In this document: positions 9,001 through 15,119 of the stretch, piece after piece
Position numbering within the stretch: the first letter of the stretch is position 1
How the letters are laid out: every line of letters begins with the position of its first letter
Assembly: GCA_016202795.1 (NCBI GenBank)
Contig: JACQNY010000083.1
Location: 1-15,662, forward strand
DNA from: Candidatus Aenigmatarchaeota archaeon
GTDB taxonomy: Archaea > Aenigmatarchaeota > Aenigmatarchaeia > JACPZZ01
Reading direction: 5' to 3'
Length of the DNA stretch: 15,662 bases
Notes under the pieces: model-generated
Databases searched by the model: none
The model's input: only the letters and a program-made list of their open reading frames with translations
Told to the model about the DNA's origin: nothing
Made by a program: the position numbers and the translations under genes

Positions 9001-9228
9001 ATGGATGTGGTTGCAAAACCCAAGAGGTGGGGGAATTCCATGGGCGTTATCATACCGAATGAAATTGTGAAAACAAATAAGATAACGCTAAGAGACGAGT
9101 TGATCATCCATATAGAGAAAAAAAGTGTTAAGGAAAGGAGAGCGCTCATGAAAGAAGGGTACGTTGAAATGAAAGAAGAGCTAAAAAAAGTGAACAAAGA
9201 ATGGGAAAAAATCGATTATGAGGAATAG
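9001..9228 (+). CDS. mazE: MazE-type antitoxin, AbrB/SpoVT fold
   Basis: This 75-residue protein is the predicted antitoxin of the MazF directly downstream. The N-terminal half is an AbrB/MazE swapped-hairpin DNA-binding domain (KPKRWGNSMGVIIPNEIV, residues 6-23). The C-terminal tail (residues 43-75: RRALMKEGYVEMKEELKKV...) is highly charged and would wrap the toxin. Its LMxxGYxEM pattern resembles the MazF-binding tail of ribbon-helix-helix antitoxins such as Bacillus EndoAI rather than classical MazE. I chose ATG 9001 over the in-frame ATG at 8950 because the TATA box lies between them and homology begins after 9001. It is expected to repress its own promoter. It ends 2 nt before mazF. Confidence 0.85.
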   Translation: MDVVAKPKRWGNSMGVIIPNEIVKTNKITLRDELIIHIEKKSVKERRALMKEGYVEMKEELKKVNKEWEKIDYEE

Positions 9229-9230
9229 CA

Positions 9231-9575
9231 ATGCAGGTTAAACGCGGGGATATTGTTTTAGTCAATCTCAACCCTGTCATTGGTTCAGAGCAAGGCAAGA
9301 CAAGGCCTGCTGTAATAATCCAGAACGATATCGGAAACGAATACAGCCCCACGACAATTGTTGCTCCCATAACGTCAAAGATATTCTCCAAACAATTTCC
9401 AACCAATGTGGAAATTGATCCTGTGAATTCACCGCTCAAAGAAAAATCCAACATACTGCTTAACCAGATAAGGACGATAGACAAATCAAGGATAATCAGG
9501 AATTACGGAAAAATATCCAGAAAGAAGATGGAAGAAGTTGATGATGCTATCCGGAATAGTTTGGGTCTAGAATGA
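9231..9575 (+). CDS. mazF: MazF/PemK-family mRNA endoribonuclease toxin
   Basis: The product (114 residues, normal for the family) is a sequence-specific RNase that cuts mRNA and stops growth when free of antitoxin. Family signatures are clear: KRGDIVLVNLNPVIGSEQGK, then the catalytic Arg in KTRPAVIIQND (R25) and the catalytic Thr in APITS (T48), at the same positions as in Bacillus subtilis MazF. LLNQIRTIDKSRI (residues 76-88) is also conserved. All key residues are present, so it should be active. GAGG at 9220-9223, inside the end of mazE, is the ribosome-binding site. The gene starts 2 nt after mazE and overlaps the next gene by 4 bp (ATGA), so the three are probably co-translated. Confidence 0.93.
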   Translation: MQVKRGDIVLVNLNPVIGSEQGKTRPAVIIQNDIGNEYSPTTIVAPITSKIFSKQFPTNVEIDPVNSPLKEKSNILLNQIRTIDKSRIIRNYGKISRKKMEEVDDAIRNSLGLE

Positions 9576-9991
9576 AAGATGATCTGATGAAAATCACACT
9601 CCCGATAATTATTACAAAAAGCAATAAAAATTACACAGCGTATGCACCGCAGCTTTACGGCTGCTATGCCAAGGCCGGCAACATAAACGATTTGTTAAAA
9701 GCGATAAAAAAAGCCGTACGTCTTTATCCGAAAACCTATGAAGATTTGTCCGCTGATTTTGTGGGCGTGCGTATGTTAGAATTTAAGAAAAAGAAATTCT
9801 GCGTCGCGATAGAAAAGGACAAAGACGGCTATTATTTTGCCTATGTTCCTTCGTTGCCCGGGTGTTTTACACAGGCAAAGACCCCGAATAAGCTGATAAA
9901 GTATGTCAAAGAGGTGCTTGTACTATGCCTCTACGATAACAAGAGTTTCAAAGGCGATGATTTCGTGGGCATTCAGATTGTCGAGGTTTGA
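9572..9991 (+). CDS. HicB-like protein with two HicB folds, linked to mazF
   Basis: This is a HicB-family antitoxin-like protein of 139 residues. It contains two successive partial-RNase-H-like HicB folds. The first (residues ~7-70) is more diverged, with YTAYAPQLYGCYAKAG then FVGVRMLE. The second (~75-139) is typical: FCVAIEKDKDGYYFAYVPSLPGC, QAKTPNKLIKYVKEVL, then FVGIQIVEV. No helix-turn-helix or ribbon-helix-helix tail follows, so it probably does not bind DNA itself. It overlaps the mazF stop by 4 bp (ATGA), with an alternative ATG at 9587. No hicA lies next to it; the nearest is at 11400, after a paralogous HicB. It may be an extra antitoxin for MazF or for the distant HicA, or a leftover of a lost HicBA pair. 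Confidence 0.85.
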   Translation: MKDDLMKITLPIIITKSNKNYTAYAPQLYGCYAKAGNINDLLKAIKKAVRLYPKTYEDLSADFVGVRMLEFKKKKFCVAIEKDKDGYYFAYVPSLPGCFTQAKTPNKLIKYVKEVLVLCLYDNKSFKGDDFVGIQIVEV

Positions 9992-10032
9992 CATATAGCC
10001 GGTTTCGCTGCTTTGGATTTATAGTGTTAAAG

Positions 10033-10040
10033 TATTTAAA
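10033..10040 (+). promoter_or_regulatory. TATA box of the MNT-HEPN-hicBA unit, leaderless
   Basis: TATTTAAA is centred about 27 bp before the ATG at 10064. This spacing puts the transcription start at or next to the start codon, so the first gene is probably leaderless. This agrees with the absence of any Shine-Dalgarno sequence before it. Confidence 0.6.
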
Positions 10041-10070
10041 CGTATGTAAATAATATTTAACATATGTTAG
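10033..10070 (+). promoter_or_regulatory. Direct repeat and palindrome over the promoter and start codon
   Basis: TATTTAAACGTATGTAAA (10033-10050) and TATTTAACATATGTTAG (10054-10070) are imperfect direct repeats, aligned with one gap. The second contains a perfect 12-bp palindrome, TAACATATGTTA (10058-10069), across the start codon. One copy covers the TATA box and the other the start site, a good arrangement for autorepression by the winged-helix domain of the protein encoded just downstream. Confidence 0.5.
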
Positions 10071-10573
10071 AAATTATTGCCTATCTGAAACCGTTTTTTG
10101 AGGATTGTTACAGGAGGGTTAATGTACGGGAATATGCGCGTATTATGGGCATATCACCACCCACGGCATCCAAACTGTTGAATGATTTCGCTAGGGATAA
10201 ACTGCTGATGAAGGACGCTTACAAAAATTACATACTGTTTTACGCAAACAAAGAAAGCGGGGATTTCATAGACCTTTCGAGGCTGTACTGGAGGCGCAAA
10301 CTGGTAAAAATCACCGAAATGATCGGGAGCAGGCTGGTTAGCCCACTGGTAGTCTTATTCGGATCCCTGTCCAAAGCCGAAGTTAAAGAAGATTCTGACG
10401 TAGACTTGGCAGTTTTTGGTGGAAAAAAACAAATAGACTTATCGTTGTTCGAGAAAAATATAAGAAGGGACATAAATGTACTTTGGTTCGAATCCTTTGC
10501 AGATCTTAAGAACAAAGAACTCGGTAATAATATAATCAACGGTTATGTGCTGAGAGGCAGGATATTTTTATGA
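10064..10573 (+). CDS. Winged-helix/minimal nucleotidyltransferase (MNT) antitoxin
   Basis: This 169-residue fusion is the predicted antitoxin of the HEPN protein encoded next. Residues ~1-70 form a winged helix (VREYARIMGISPPTASKLLNDF, residues 21-42). Residues ~75-169 are a minimal nucleotidyltransferase of the DNA polymerase beta superfamily: VVLFGSLSKAEVKEDSDVDLAVF carries the GS (100-101) and the metal-binding DxD (D112, D114) at the GS-x10-DxD spacing. A third acidic residue may be D137. In studied MNT/HEPN pairs the MNT enzyme adds AMP to a Tyr of the HEPN toxin. Here the winged helix could also repress the operon through the repeats at its promoter. It overlaps the HEPN gene by 4 bp (ATGA), so expression is coupled. 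Confidence 0.85.
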   Translation: MLEIIAYLKPFFEDCYRRVNVREYARIMGISPPTASKLLNDFARDKLLMKDAYKNYILFYANKESGDFIDLSRLYWRRKLVKITEMIGSRLVSPLVVLFGSLSKAEVKEDSDVDLAVFGGKKQIDLSLFEKNIRRDINVLWFESFADLKNKELGNNIINGYVLRGRIFL

Positions 10574-10989
10574 CGGCGGACTGGAAAAGGTGTTGCGATA
10601 AATCAATGGTCAAAGAGATAAAACCTGATCACGAGATGATAAAATCCTTGGTTAAATCGGGTAAAAATAAGCTGGAGTCACAGGGCAAGCTTGAAATGAA
10701 CGACGTAACTGCAGCTTCCAAATTTTCTCTAGCCTACGACTCGCTACGTGAGGTGCTGGAAGCCTTAGCGCTAAAAAACAACTACAAAATCTATAATCAC
10801 GAATGCTACACAGCTTTCCTGAAGGAGATAGTCCAAAAAAGCGACTTAGGAGACGAATTTGATGAAATCAGGAAGGTAAGGAACGCTGTGAATTACTATG
10901 GAAAGGACATATCTGTTGCAGAGGCGGAAAAATTAATAGCGCGCATAAAAATTCTTAGAAATACCGCGCTTGGTTTGCTGGGGATTTGA
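10570..10989 (+). CDS. HEPN-domain protein, partner of the MNT antitoxin
   Basis: This 139-residue, mostly helical protein of the HEPN superfamily is the probable toxin (RNase) of the MNT/HEPN pair. The core helices are at about residues 20-70 (FSLAYDSLREVLEALALKNNY) and 80-139. The active-site region reads RKVRNAVNYYGK (101-112). The canonical R-x4-6-H motif would put His at residue 109, but Tyr is there (R104, N105, Y109, Y110). Archaeal HEPN relatives with an RNxxxY form are common, so it may be a different catalytic form, or non-catalytic. The tyrosines are possible sites for adenylylation by the MNT partner. It overlaps the MNT gene by 4 bp and ends 1 nt before the next hicB. Confidence 0.8.
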   Translation: MTADWKRCCDKSMVKEIKPDHEMIKSLVKSGKNKLESQGKLEMNDVTAASKFSLAYDSLREVLEALALKNNYKIYNHECYTAFLKEIVQKSDLGDEFDEIRKVRNAVNYYGKDISVAEAEKLIARIKILRNTALGLLGI

Positions 10990-10990
10990 T

Positions 10991-11398
10991 ATGGTAAATA
11001 AATTTATTGTAATCTTAGAGAAAAGCAAGGAAAATTACAAGGCCACTATATCAGGTCTGGCCGGTTGTTATGTAAAATCGAAAACACTGGACGCTCTCAT
11101 TAGAAGTGTCAGGAAAGAAATCAAACTTAATTTAAGGAATGAAAAAGATTGCATGACAAGCACTTTTGTAGCTGTAAATATAATGAATGCCGGCGTCGGC
11201 AAAAAATTTGCGGTTGTCGTGGAAAAAGGCATGAAATATTACACAGCCCGTGTACCGTCTTTACCCGGCTGTCATACACAGGCGAAAACGCTTCCTAAAC
11301 TGTCTGAATATCTAAGAGAAGCGATTAAATTGCATCTTATGCTAAAACAACGCATAGAAAAATCTGATTTTGTCGGCGTACAAATAATTGAGGCTTAA
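10991..11398 (+). CDS. hicB: HicB antitoxin with two tandem HicB folds
   Basis: This 135-residue protein is the predicted antitoxin of the HicA that starts 1 nt downstream. Like the protein at 9572 it has two HicB-like folds: residues ~4-65 (KFIVILEKSKENYKATISGL, GCYVKSKTLDALIRSVRKEI, FVAVNIM) and ~72-135 (KFAVVVEKGMKYYTARVPSL, PGCHTQAKTLPKLSEYLREA, FVGVQIIEA). No DNA-binding tail is present, which is unusual for HicB and suggests that another protein, perhaps the wHTH-MNT at the head of the operon, regulates transcription. ATG 10991 is chosen over the in-frame TTG at 10970, which lies inside the HEPN gene. It starts 1 nt after the HEPN stop. Confidence 0.88.
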   Translation: MVNKFIVILEKSKENYKATISGLAGCYVKSKTLDALIRSVRKEIKLNLRNEKDCMTSTFVAVNIMNAGVGKKFAVVVEKGMKYYTARVPSLPGCHTQAKTLPKLSEYLREAIKLHLMLKQRIEKSDFVGVQIIEA

Positions 11399-11399
11399 C

Positions 11400-11705
11400 A
11401 TGAGATTATTTCCCATAGCCGCTTACAAGTTGATAAGAATACTTGGTAAGATAGGATTCAGGCCTGTCAGGCAGGAAGGAAGCCACCTTAGGCTTATACA
11501 TCCTGATGGCAGGTCTACAACAATACCTATACATGGCGCAAAAGACATAGATCCGAATATTTTGGGCGAGATTCTAAAGCAGGCGAAACTGAGCAGGGAA
11601 GAATTTTTCAAGTTGCTGAAAGAAATTCTGATATTATTTGGTATCGCAGCAAGAGAAAAGGTCAACCAAAAGAACTACGAAAAGCTTAAATTACCCTTAT
11701 TATAA
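11400..11705 (+). CDS. hicA: HicA/YcfA-type mRNA interferase toxin
   Basis: HicA is a small double-stranded-RNA-binding-fold RNase that cuts mRNA. The signature is clear: KLIRILGKIGFRPVRQEGSH with catalytic His 29, then RLIHPDGRSTTIPIHGAKDI and LGEILKQAKLSREEFFKLL (residues 55-73). The core fills residues ~7-73. Another ~28 residues (KEILILFGIAAREKVNQKNY...) make it longer than the usual 60-80 residues. ATG 11400 is one nt after the hicB stop; the in-frame TTG at 11388 is inside hicB and less likely. The order hicB-hicA is reversed relative to the Escherichia coli operon but is seen in other genomes. It is the last gene of the island. Confidence 0.9.
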   Translation: MRLFPIAAYKLIRILGKIGFRPVRQEGSHLRLIHPDGRSTTIPIHGAKDIDPNILGEILKQAKLSREEFFKLLKEILILFGIAAREKVNQKNYEKLKLPLL

Positions 11706-11753
11706 TAGTTGTAAGGTCAAAGAACAAGAAAACGGGATTTCCGGGCAGGAAGG

Positions 11754-11763
11754 CTTTTATTAT
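11754..11763 (+). promoter_or_regulatory. Probable TATA box of the exosome superoperon
   Basis: CTTTTATTAT lies in the 102-bp gap between hicA and SBDS. The expected transcription start is about 11785, giving a ~22-nt leader that contains the ribosome-binding site at 11798-11804. An imperfect inverted repeat (GCAGGAAGG at 11746-11754; CCTTTCCTTGC downstream) flanks the box and may be chance. Confidence 0.45.
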
Positions 11764-11807
11764 CCTTTCCTTGCGCGGCGATTCATATGCTAAACCAAGG
11801 TGATAAA

Positions 11808-12512
11808 ATGACAGTTTCATTGGACAATGCTGTTATCGCAAGATTGACAAAAGCTGGCGAGAAGTTCGAAGTTTTAGTGGATCCGGTCAAAGCGCACGAG
11901 TTCAGGAAGGGCAAGGATGTCAAAATAGATGACATACTTGCATATCCGGGCGTTTTTCACGATGCCAGGAAAGCGGACAGGATACAGGACGCGATAGTAC
12001 AGAAAATATTCGGGACAACTGACGCAAAAAAGATCGCGGAAAAAATACTCCGCGACGGGGAGATACAGTTAACAACAGACCAAAGAAGGAAAATGGTCGA
12101 GGACAAGAAAATGCAAATCGCGAACATGATCGCGCGCAATGCTGTCAACCCGCAGACGAACGCGCCGCATCCGCAGCAAAGGATAATGAACGCGATGGAC
12201 GAGGCTGGGATTCACGTAGACCCGATGGAACCCGCCCAAGACCAGGTTGACGGCGTTGTTAAAGCTATAAAAACGCTGCTGCCCATAAAAATCGAGGTTG
12301 TTGCAATCGAATTGCGGATACCCGTGCAATATGCCGGAAAGGCAAGTTCGGTGATACGCTCGACAACAACCGTGAAAAAAGATTCATGGGGTTCTGACGG
12401 TTCGTATTCGTGCATGGTCGAGCTGCCTTCGGGATTAGCGGCGGAGATGCTCCAAAGGCTTAATAAAATCACAGAAGGCAAGATAGAATCAAAAGAAGTA
12501 AAAACAATTTAA
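11808..12512 (+). CDS. Archaeal SBDS ribosome maturation protein
   Basis: This is the 234-residue homologue of the Shwachman-Bodian-Diamond protein, which helps release the anti-association factor (eIF6) from the large ribosomal subunit and in archaea is linked to the exosome operon. It aligns over its whole length: N-terminal FYSH domain (VSLDNAVIARLTKAGEKFEV...), central helical domain (KIFGTTDAKKIAEKILRDGE, LTTDQRRKMVEDKKMQIANM), the family motif NAVNPQTNAPHPQQRI, and a ferredoxin-like C-terminal domain. I chose ATG 11808 because AGGTGAT at 11798-11804 is a strong Shine-Dalgarno at the right distance and homologues start MVSLDKAV-like here. The ATG at 11787 would precede that site. It is the first gene of the superoperon, 15 nt before rrp4. 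Confidence 0.95.
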   Translation: MTVSLDNAVIARLTKAGEKFEVLVDPVKAHEFRKGKDVKIDDILAYPGVFHDARKADRIQDAIVQKIFGTTDAKKIAEKILRDGEIQLTTDQRRKMVEDKKMQIANMIARNAVNPQTNAPHPQQRIMNAMDEAGIHVDPMEPAQDQVDGVVKAIKTLLPIKIEVVAIELRIPVQYAGKASSVIRSTTTVKKDSWGSDGSYSCMVELPSGLAAEMLQRLNKITEGKIESKEVKTI

Positions 12513-12527
12513 TCGAGGCAATAAAAA

Positions 12528-13259
12528 ATGACAATTTTAAAAAACGAACGGGACCTTGTTGTTCCGGGTGAAATCCTGGCCGAAGGCCTGGATTATTTGC
12601 CCGGTTACGGCGCTTTCCGCGAAGGCGACAGGATACTGGCAAAAAATGTCGGGATAGTTTCCATACGCGAAAGGAATGTTGGCGTAACAGCGCTGTCCGG
12701 AAGATACATGCCAAAGGCCGGCGACAAGTTAATCGGTGAAGTTCTCGATGTCCAAATGTCAACGTGGTTTTTGGATATCAATTCGCCTTACCAGGCTTCC
12801 TTGTCAATAGGCGAGGCGTCGGAAGAATATGTTGAGCGAGGCGCTGATCTAAGCAGGTTCTTTGATGTGGGCGATGTTTTGTACGCAAAGATTATCTCAG
12901 TTTCAAAGCACAAGAATATCCAATTGACAATGAAGGACATAATGTGCAAAAAACTCCGCGGCGGGAAAATTGTAAACATCACGCCGTCGAAGGTTCCGAG
13001 ATTAATCGGCAAAGCCGGCTCAATGATAAGCATGATAAAGGAAAAAACAGGCTGCAACATTGTTATCGGCCAGAATGGAAGGGTCTGGATCAAAGGAGAG
13101 AACGAAGATTTAGCGACACAGGCTGTTCTAATGGTCAATGATAAATCGCATTTGGACGGGTTGACGAACATGGTAACGGAATTTTTAAATTCCAACCCGG
13201 GCGTCAAAGTTGCGGCAGATGCGAAAGTTTACGAATATGTTGAAGGTGATGCCAATTAG
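12528..13259 (+). CDS. rrp4: Exosome RNA-binding cap subunit Rrp4
   Basis: Rrp4 (243 residues) forms the RNA-binding cap on the Rrp41-Rrp42 ring and feeds RNA into it. The N-terminal domain (residues ~1-60) has the typical VVPGEILAEG...GYGAFREGDRILAKNVG. An S1 domain follows (~61-140; GDKLIGEVLDVQMSTWFLDI ... VGDVLYAKIISVSKHKNIQL). A KH domain follows it (~150-205; VPRLIGKAGSMISMIKEKTG, with the GxxG loop GKAG). A GAGG at 12515-12518 precedes the ATG. The 3' end overlaps rrp41, so translation of the two is coupled. Confidence 0.95.
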   Translation: MTILKNERDLVVPGEILAEGLDYLPGYGAFREGDRILAKNVGIVSIRERNVGVTALSGRYMPKAGDKLIGEVLDVQMSTWFLDINSPYQASLSIGEASEEYVERGADLSRFFDVGDVLYAKIISVSKHKNIQLTMKDIMCKKLRGGKIVNITPSKVPRLIGKAGSMISMIKEKTGCNIVIGQNGRVWIKGENEDLATQAVLMVNDKSHLDGLTNMVTEFLNSNPGVKVAADAKVYEYVEGDAN

Positions 13260-13938
13260 AGCTGATGGCAGAAGCAAAGAGGAATTAAGGGAACTTGTGA
13301 TCAAGGCCGGCGTTTTAAAGAATGCCGAGGGTTCGGCATATGTAAAAATGGGCAACACGGTCGCGGTCGCAGGCGTGTACGGGCCGAGAGAATTGTTCCC
13401 TAAATTTTTGCAAAATCCAGAAAAGGCGCATCTGAAGTGCAGGTACAACATGGCGCCGTTTTCGACAAAAGACAGAAAAAGGCCCGGCCAAGACAGAAGG
13501 TCGCAGGAGATATCAAAGGTTGTTGCGGATGCTTTAGAAGCGGCGATTTTCACAAAAGAGTTTCCCAAGGTCGGGATTGACATTTACATAGAGATTTTGC
13601 AGGGTGACGCGGGCACAAGGTGCGCCGGAATCAACGCAGCCTCGGTTGCGTTGGCGGATGCCGGAATACCAATGCGCGGCTTAATCGCTGCAGTGGCGGC
13701 GGGCAAAGTCGACGGCGATTACGTTCTTGATTTAACATACAATGAAGAGGAAAAAACAAAAGCCGATATTCCTGTGGCTTACATGCCGAGCATGAAGAAG
13801 ATAACATTGTTGCAGATGGACGGCGACCTTTCCGCAGACGATTTGAAGAACGTGGTTAACGTTGCGATAAAAGGGTGCGAGAAAGTTTATGAGGCGCAGG
13901 TTGAAGCGTTGAAGAACAAATACACGGCGGTATTATGA
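13249..13938 (+). CDS. rrp41: Exosome catalytic subunit Rrp41
   Basis: This is the RNase PH-fold subunit that carries the phosphorolytic 3'-5' active site of the archaeal exosome. From ATG 13249 it has 229 residues. Landmarks are DGRSKEELRELVIKAGVLKN, YGPREL, the RNA-binding Arg pair in QDRRSQEIS (83-84), the phosphate-binding loop GDAGTR (119-124) and the catalytic-region Asp in KADIPVAYMP (D173). Six residues before D173 is Glu (167), where the Sulfolobus enzyme, as I recall it, has Asp; the change is conservative. The start is uncertain: ATG 13237 is also in frame, while ATG 13249 follows GAAGGTG very closely. It overlaps rrp4 by 11 bp (23 bp with the other start) and rrp42 by 4 bp. Confidence 0.93.
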   Translation: MPIRADGRSKEELRELVIKAGVLKNAEGSAYVKMGNTVAVAGVYGPRELFPKFLQNPEKAHLKCRYNMAPFSTKDRKRPGQDRRSQEISKVVADALEAAIFTKEFPKVGIDIYIEILQGDAGTRCAGINAASVALADAGIPMRGLIAAVAAGKVDGDYVLDLTYNEEEKTKADIPVAYMPSMKKITLLQMDGDLSADDLKNVVNVAIKGCEKVYEAQVEALKNKYTAVL

Positions 13939-14702
13939 TGACTATAAGCGAAGGATACGTGCACGAGCTTGCTGAAAAGGGCCTGCGCCTGGATAAACGA
14001 AAATTCGACGAGTTCAGGGATGTTGAAATTGAAACGAATGTAATAAAAAGCGCTGAAGGTTCGGCGCAGGTTAAACTGGGCAACACGATTGTTATCGCGG
14101 GCATAAAAATGTCTGTCGGCGAGCCTTTTGAAGACAAACCGGACGAAGGCGTCCTGATGGTTGGCGCAGAGTTAACGCCTATCGCAGACCCGGATTTTGA
14201 GCCTGGTCCGCCGGACATACGATCAATAGAATTCGCGCGCGTCGTTGACCGTACTGTCAGAGAATCGAAAATGATTGACGTGAAAGCGTTAAAGATAAAC
14301 GAAGAGGCTGTTTGGATTGTCAATGTCGACCTTCATGTAATGAACTTTGACGGCAATTTAATTGACGCGGGTAATTTGGCCGCTGTTGCAGCGTTAGCAA
14401 CTGCAAAAATGCCCAAGTACGAGAACGGTAAAGTCAACTACGATGAAAAATCGGGCGCATTACCAATAACCGCAATGCCGATAAGCGTGACTACTGTCAA
14501 AATCAACGGAAAACTGCTAATCGACCCAACGAAAGAAGAGGAAAATGCTGCCGACGCAAGGTTAACAGTCTCAATTAAGAACGACGGCAACATATGCTCG
14601 CTGCAGAAAGGCGGCACGGAAGGGTTTACGGTTGAAGAGCTGGACAAAATGCTGTTGATCGCGGCTGAGAAACAGGAAAATTTAAGGGCGGCATTAAAGT
14701 AA
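13935..14702 (+). CDS. rrp42: Exosome ring subunit Rrp42
   Basis: Rrp42 (255 residues) is the non-catalytic RNase PH-like subunit that alternates with Rrp41 in the hexameric ring and completes the RNA-binding surface of the active site. Recognisable parts are the N-terminal helix region (LAEKGLRLDKRKFDEFRDVE), AEGSAQVKLGNTIVIAGIKM, ELTPIADPDFEPGPPD, and DLHVMNFDGNLIDAGNLAAV; the last is typical of Rrp42/Rrp45. The ATG overlaps the rrp41 stop (ATGATG at 13935-13940); a second in-frame ATG follows at once at 13938. It ends 10 nt before the eL43 gene. Confidence 0.95.
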   Translation: MMTISEGYVHELAEKGLRLDKRKFDEFRDVEIETNVIKSAEGSAQVKLGNTIVIAGIKMSVGEPFEDKPDEGVLMVGAELTPIADPDFEPGPPDIRSIEFARVVDRTVRESKMIDVKALKINEEAVWIVNVDLHVMNFDGNLIDAGNLAAVAALATAKMPKYENGKVNYDEKSGALPITAMPISVTTVKINGKLLIDPTKEEENAADARLTVSIKNDGNICSLQKGGTEGFTVEELDKMLLIAAEKQENLRAALK

Positions 14703-14712
14703 GCTGATAATT

Positions 14713-15105
14713 ATGTCAAAAAGAACCAAAAGAATCGGGTCAGCAGGACGTTACGGAGTCCGGTTCGGACAAAAAATAAGGAAAATGGTTTCCGATATCG
14801 AGGCTGTACAAAAAGGCGGTCACGACTGCCCTTCGTGCATAAAGTCGGCTGTCATCAGACAGGCCAGCGGGATATGGGAATGTAAGGCCTGCGGCTGCGT
14901 TTTCGCGGGCGGCGCGTACAATCCCGCTTACGGTTCTGAGCGCACCATTTCAGCGCTGACAGAAAGCGAAAAACCATTCAAGAAAGATATCACCATAGGC
15001 AAGTCCAAGTCCAAGCGCGACAAGTTCAAGGGCAAGGAAAGGCCCAAGGCGAAGCCAAAGGAGAAGGTTGAGCCTGAAAAGACAAAGAAAAGCAAGGGTA
15101 AATAA
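14713..15105 (+). CDS. rpl37ae: Large-subunit ribosomal protein eL43 (L37Ae), extended C-terminus
   Basis: This is a zinc-binding protein of the 50S subunit. The core is clear: MSKRTKRIGSAGRYGVRFGQ, then a four-cysteine zinc ribbon (C39, C42, C57, C60; CPSC ... CKAC) and GGAYNPAYGSERTI. The family is normally about 80-95 residues; this one has 130. The last ~45 residues (from about EKPFKKD at 86) are a low-complexity Lys/Glu/Pro tail (KSKSKRDKFKGKERPKAKPK...), probably disordered and RNA-binding. No frameshift is needed to explain it, as the frame runs cleanly to a TAA. It is fixed in the exosome operon next to rpo12. Confidence 0.93.
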   Translation: MSKRTKRIGSAGRYGVRFGQKIRKMVSDIEAVQKGGHDCPSCIKSAVIRQASGIWECKACGCVFAGGAYNPAYGSERTISALTESEKPFKKDITIGKSKSKRDKFKGKERPKAKPKEKVEPEKTKKSKGK

Positions 15106-15119
15106 ACAAATTAAAACAT

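Noticed and set aside
9146..9484. - strand open frame across mazE/mazF
   Set aside because: It is antisense to a clear MazF with all catalytic residues and has no family resemblance.
11787..11807. Upstream ATG for SBDS
   Set aside because: The strong AGGTGAT ribosome-binding site at 11798-11804 serves ATG 11808, where homologues begin.
12788..13207. 139-codon - strand frame opposite rrp4
   Set aside because: It is a shadow of the S1-KH coding region, with no known domain and no promoter.
13210..13248. TTG start for rrp41 at 13210
   Set aside because: It lies deep inside rrp4 with no ribosome-binding site; the homologous region begins near DGR, just after ATG 13249 (or 13237).
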